Part shown: piece after piece, positions 29,317 to 31,186 of the stretch
Position numbering within the stretch: the stretch's first letter is position 1
How the letters are laid out: every line of letters begins with the position of its first letter
From: Ectobacillus sp048976805
GTDB lineage: Bacteria > Bacillota > Bacilli > Bacillales > Bacillaceae_G
Length of the DNA: 31,186 bases
Direction: 5' to 3'
NCBI GenBank assembly: GCA_048976805.1
Contig: JBHGUR010000107.1
Span: 1 to 31,186 of the forward strand
Position numbers and translations under genes: made by a program
Notes under the pieces: generated by a model
Databases searched by the model: none
Told to the model about the DNA's origin: nothing
Seen by the model: the letters and a program-made list of their open reading frames with translations, nothing else

Positions 29317-29877
29317 TTATCGTAAGCTTCCAACTGTAAAACGCTTTGTATTTATAGTGCCTTTTTCCGCCTCTGCTATAGGAGGCGGCGCTAGATGATC
29401 ATGGTCTTTATCATGATGCGCATGAGGATCGACATAACCATGGTCGAACCGCTCATTTATCTCTCGCAGCAGTTCCTTAACCTGTTGATAATCGCCATAA
29501 GAAACCGCCCTCATTTCCTTTAATAACGAGCTTCGCTCTTCATCTGTAAATCGAAAAAGCGCTAAATCAAGGTGCTCGACAAAATTATGCAAACCAAACT
29601 TTTCCAGATTCAATTCCTGTAAAAGCCGGTTAAATTCATTGTTAGTTGGCGAAAAAGCCGCTTCCTCCTCAATGCTTTGGAATTTAGAAATAAGGGGGAT
29701 TAGCTCTTCCAAACGCGAAAGGCGCTGCTCCTCTTCTTCATATATATGATGGTAATAAAGACGTTCATGGTCATCTTCGGCATGTTGAATAACCGGGTCC
29801 AGCATGCTCATAAATTTCTCAATCGCTTCCTTGGTTATCGTAAAGATTCGATAAAAAATCGCCAGTTCTTCTTTCAA
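29317..29877 (-). CDS. IMEF cargo protein (iron-mineralizing, ferritin-like)
   Basis: A 186-residue, mostly helical protein of the iron-mineralizing encapsulin-associated Firmicute (IMEF) type. Helices with Glu/His pairs (QHAEDDHERLYYHHIYEEEE at 31-50; HNFVEHLDL near 97-105) suit a ferritin-like ferroxidase. A His/Asp-rich linker (DPHAHHDKDHDH, 150-161) leads to the C-terminal targeting peptide FTVGSLR (180-186), which docks on the inside of the shell. It is the first gene of the operon, with TTG start and GGGAGGTG 7 nt upstream. No Fur box or strong promoter is visible in the 215 bp upstream. Confidence 0.93.
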   Translation of the reverse strand: MKEELAIFYRIFTITKEAIEKFMSMLDPVIQHAEDDHERLYYHHIYEEEEQRLSRLEELIPLISKFQSIEEEAAFSPTNNEFNRLLQELNLEKFGLHNFVEHLDLALFRFTDEERSSLLKEMRAVSYGDYQQVKELLREINERFDHGYVDPHAHHDKDHDHLAPPPIAEAEKGTINTKRFTVGSLR

Positions 29878-30023
29878 AATATAACACCTCCCAGCTTATG
29901 CTAGTTACATTATGGTCAACAGCCACAAGGTTTCATACTCTTTCAAGAGAAATTTATAAATAAATTCCGAATATTTCACAAACAACTAAAACCGATAAAA
30001 TTATATATGGCCTTGCAAGAAAG

Positions 30024-30069
30024 AAAAAAGGCCAAAGAGTCCAGGATTGCGCCTGATGCCCCTTCGGCC
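30024..30069 (-). terminator. Terminator after the CBO0543-type gene
   Basis: On the minus strand GGCCGAAG and CTTTGGCC pair (one mismatch) around an inner CAGG/CCTG arm, followed by TTTTTT. Confidence 0.7.
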
Positions 30070-30092
30070 TGCTGCATGCTTTTATCAATTTT

Positions 30093-30520
30093 TTAACTGC
30101 TATGCTGCTGAAACTGTTTAAGAAGATAACAAGTATATTTGTGAAATAACACTAAAATCAAATATAAAACCAGATATATTATAACCGAGTACCATAACTT
30201 CCAGCTATTGTAATAAAACGTCCCTGTCCACATAAATAAAATTTCAAATACAACCCCCAAAATCCACCAGCATAAAATATAAAGGATTTTATCCTTAACA
30301 TCCTTCATACGCGGAAAATAATTCAAAAATATAATATTCACCGCAGGGTAAATACCGATTACATAAATTAACGTTTTCCATTCAAGCCCTTTATCAAAAT
30401 ATCCATACAAATCATATTTGATATCCAAAAATTTATCTGCTAGAACCTGGAGTAATCCAGCGAACAGCGTAGTCGTTAATATTTCAATACCGGATATTCT
30501 TTCTCGGATAAAGATAGCCA
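30093..30520 (-). pseudogene. CBO0543-type membrane protein, 5' end removed by an IS element
   Basis: About 142 codons of a polytopic membrane protein with some four hydrophobic segments (ILTTTLFAGLLQVLA, LIYVIGIYPAVNIIFLNYF, ILYILCWWILGVVFEILFMW, YSVIIYLVLYLILVLF). The WTGTFYYNSWKLWYS segment is typical of CBO0543-family proteins. Its frame runs unbroken into the right end of an IS200/IS605-type element. The apparent start MVGSS (30536) is encoded by the element and has no ribosome site. The original N-terminus is lost. Function of the family is unknown. Confidence 0.75.
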
Positions 30521-30898
30521 GTGAACTACCCACCACTTAGCGACTGACGCCGCTTGAAGTGGGGGCTTCCAAAGACCGAAAGATCGTCTTCTTCTTTTAT
30601 TGCTCCTTCGCTCACAAACGTAAGAGTTCATGTCCAGAGCCTTACATTCGCGGTGTTCCTACCGCTACTGAAACCGATAGAATGAATAGGCTACACTTAA
30701 CTGGACAGGAAAATTAAGGTGTAAGTAGACTAAGAGCTGAATTTGGGCATAATGCCTAACAATCATAAGTGATCAACCCCAGAAACTTTATACGGGGTGG
30801 CGGGCATGATAGCCTTGGCTGACGATGCCGAGGTTTGTAACATCTGGCTTCTCGGCAGGAAAGTCATGTCCGTAGGGGCCCCGTGTCAAGTTTCGGCA
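30521..30898 (-). mobile_element. Right-end remnant of an IS200/IS605-type (TnpB-bearing) element
   Basis: On the minus strand the sequence ends GAAGCCCCCACTTC...AAGTGGTGGGTAGTTCAC at 30521. This hairpin plus AGTTCAC end is typical of IS605/IS1341-type elements, whose TnpB proteins use the right end as guide RNA scaffold. About 378 nt of structured sequence remain (paired GACCGAAAGATC and CGAGGTT/AACCTCG-type arms), with no tnpB ORF. The left part appears removed or displaced by the IS3-family element. Confidence 0.6.
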
Positions 30899-31186
30899 TG
30901 TTTCTACTATTTAGCTTTTCTACTATCGTCTTATTCAGTTAAGGAGAGTGACGTATAAAATGAAAAAAGAAAGACGAACATATACCCCTGAATTTAAAGC
31001 TCAAATGGTCAAGTTATATGAAAGCGGTAAGCCTAGAAAAGATATCATTAGTGAATATGATTTAACTCCGTCCGCTTTAGACAAATGGGTTAAACAAAAC
31101 CAAACTTCCGGTTCTTTTAAAGAAAAGGACAATCGTACACCAGAAGAAAATGAAGTAATCAAATTACGTAAAGAAAATCAACGACT
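30899..31186 (+). mobile_element. IS3-family insertion sequence, left part
   Basis: The probable left end is TGTTTCTACTATTTAG at 30899, about 60 nt before orfA, a usual IS3 spacing. The rest lies beyond the window, so the right end and target duplication cannot be checked. Confidence 0.55.
30961..31186 (+). CDS. IS3-family transposase OrfA (partial)
   Basis: The first 75 residues of an IS3/IS150-type OrfA. It starts MKKERRTYTPEFKAQMVKLY and has a helix-turn-helix (YESGKPRKDIISEYDLTPSALDKWVKQ) and the beginning of the leucine-zipper region (ENEVIKLRKENQRL). This DNA-binding subunit is normally joined to the DDE-type OrfB by -1 frameshifting. AAGGAGAG lies before the ATG. The frame runs off the right edge. 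Confidence 0.92.

Noticed and set aside
29878..30092. Fur box or other iron operator upstream of the encapsulin operon
   Set aside because: I looked for a TGATAAT-N-ATTATCA palindrome and a good -35/-10 pair and found neither; the operon promoter remains unidentified.
30521..30536. ATG at 30536 as the true start of the CBO0543-type gene
   Set aside because: These codons are the end of the IS200/IS605-type element, and no ribosome site precedes them.

Overview
The window is Bacillaceae chromosomal DNA (Firmicutes, moderate GC). Evidence: a Bacillus-type 16S start, a 13-tRNA cluster, sigma-A promoters with 17-bp spacers, strong Shine-Dalgarno sequences with several TTG/GTG starts, sporulation genes (cmpA, ydcC) and the Bacillus order ddl-murF-cshA / acpS-ydcC-alr-ndoAI-ndoA-tex-ydcK-rrn. 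Most genes lie on the minus strand. The genus is not certain; the encapsulin/IMEF locus is of the kind described in Quasibacillus thermotolerans.

Layout. 1-1567: 5' end of a 16S rRNA gene preceded, in transcription order, by 13 tRNA genes on the minus strand. Tandem sigma-A promoters at 1764-1864 drive the cluster, and the upstream -35 box sits inside the last codons of the SprT-like gene. 1854-17163: a housekeeping block with ydcK, cmpA, tex, the ndoAI-ndoA toxin-antitoxin pair, alr, ydcC, acpS, a rhomboid protease, a frameshifted uvsE, a YeeE/YedE-TusA sulfur pair, cshA, murF and ddl. 17490-20416: a 5'-truncated HAD hydrolase, map, a small membrane protein and a NIF3-like protein. 20694-25543: an ABC-F ATPase behind a roughly 280-nt attenuator-like leader, a 52-codon small gene, an iron alcohol dehydrogenase and a FusB-type EF-G-binding protein. 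25683-27234: a CD3324-family HTH gene preceded by a 27-codon peptide gene and mutually exclusive hairpins, a 57-codon small membrane protein, and an AtpI-like protein. 27444-29877: a gene of unknown function under a Fur-box promoter, converging on an IMEF-encapsulin-ferredoxin operon. 30093-31186: a CBO0543-type gene cut by the right end of an IS200/IS605-type element, which an IS3-family element then appears to interrupt.

Two families of short non-coding elements (A, about 93-145 bp; B, about 190-220 bp) share GGCTCTGTTAAA-type ends and occur seven times. The three best-preserved copies have perfect 8-bp target duplications, and each duplication overlaps the stop codon of the adjacent gene.

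The standout systems are the iron-storage encapsulin operon (both cargo proteins carry visible targeting peptides) beside a Fur-box-controlled orphan gene; the two leader-RNA switches before the ABC-F and CD3324 genes; and the stop-codon-associated miniature elements. Two candidate ribosome-target-protection factors (ABC-F and FusB-like) lie within 5 kb of each other.
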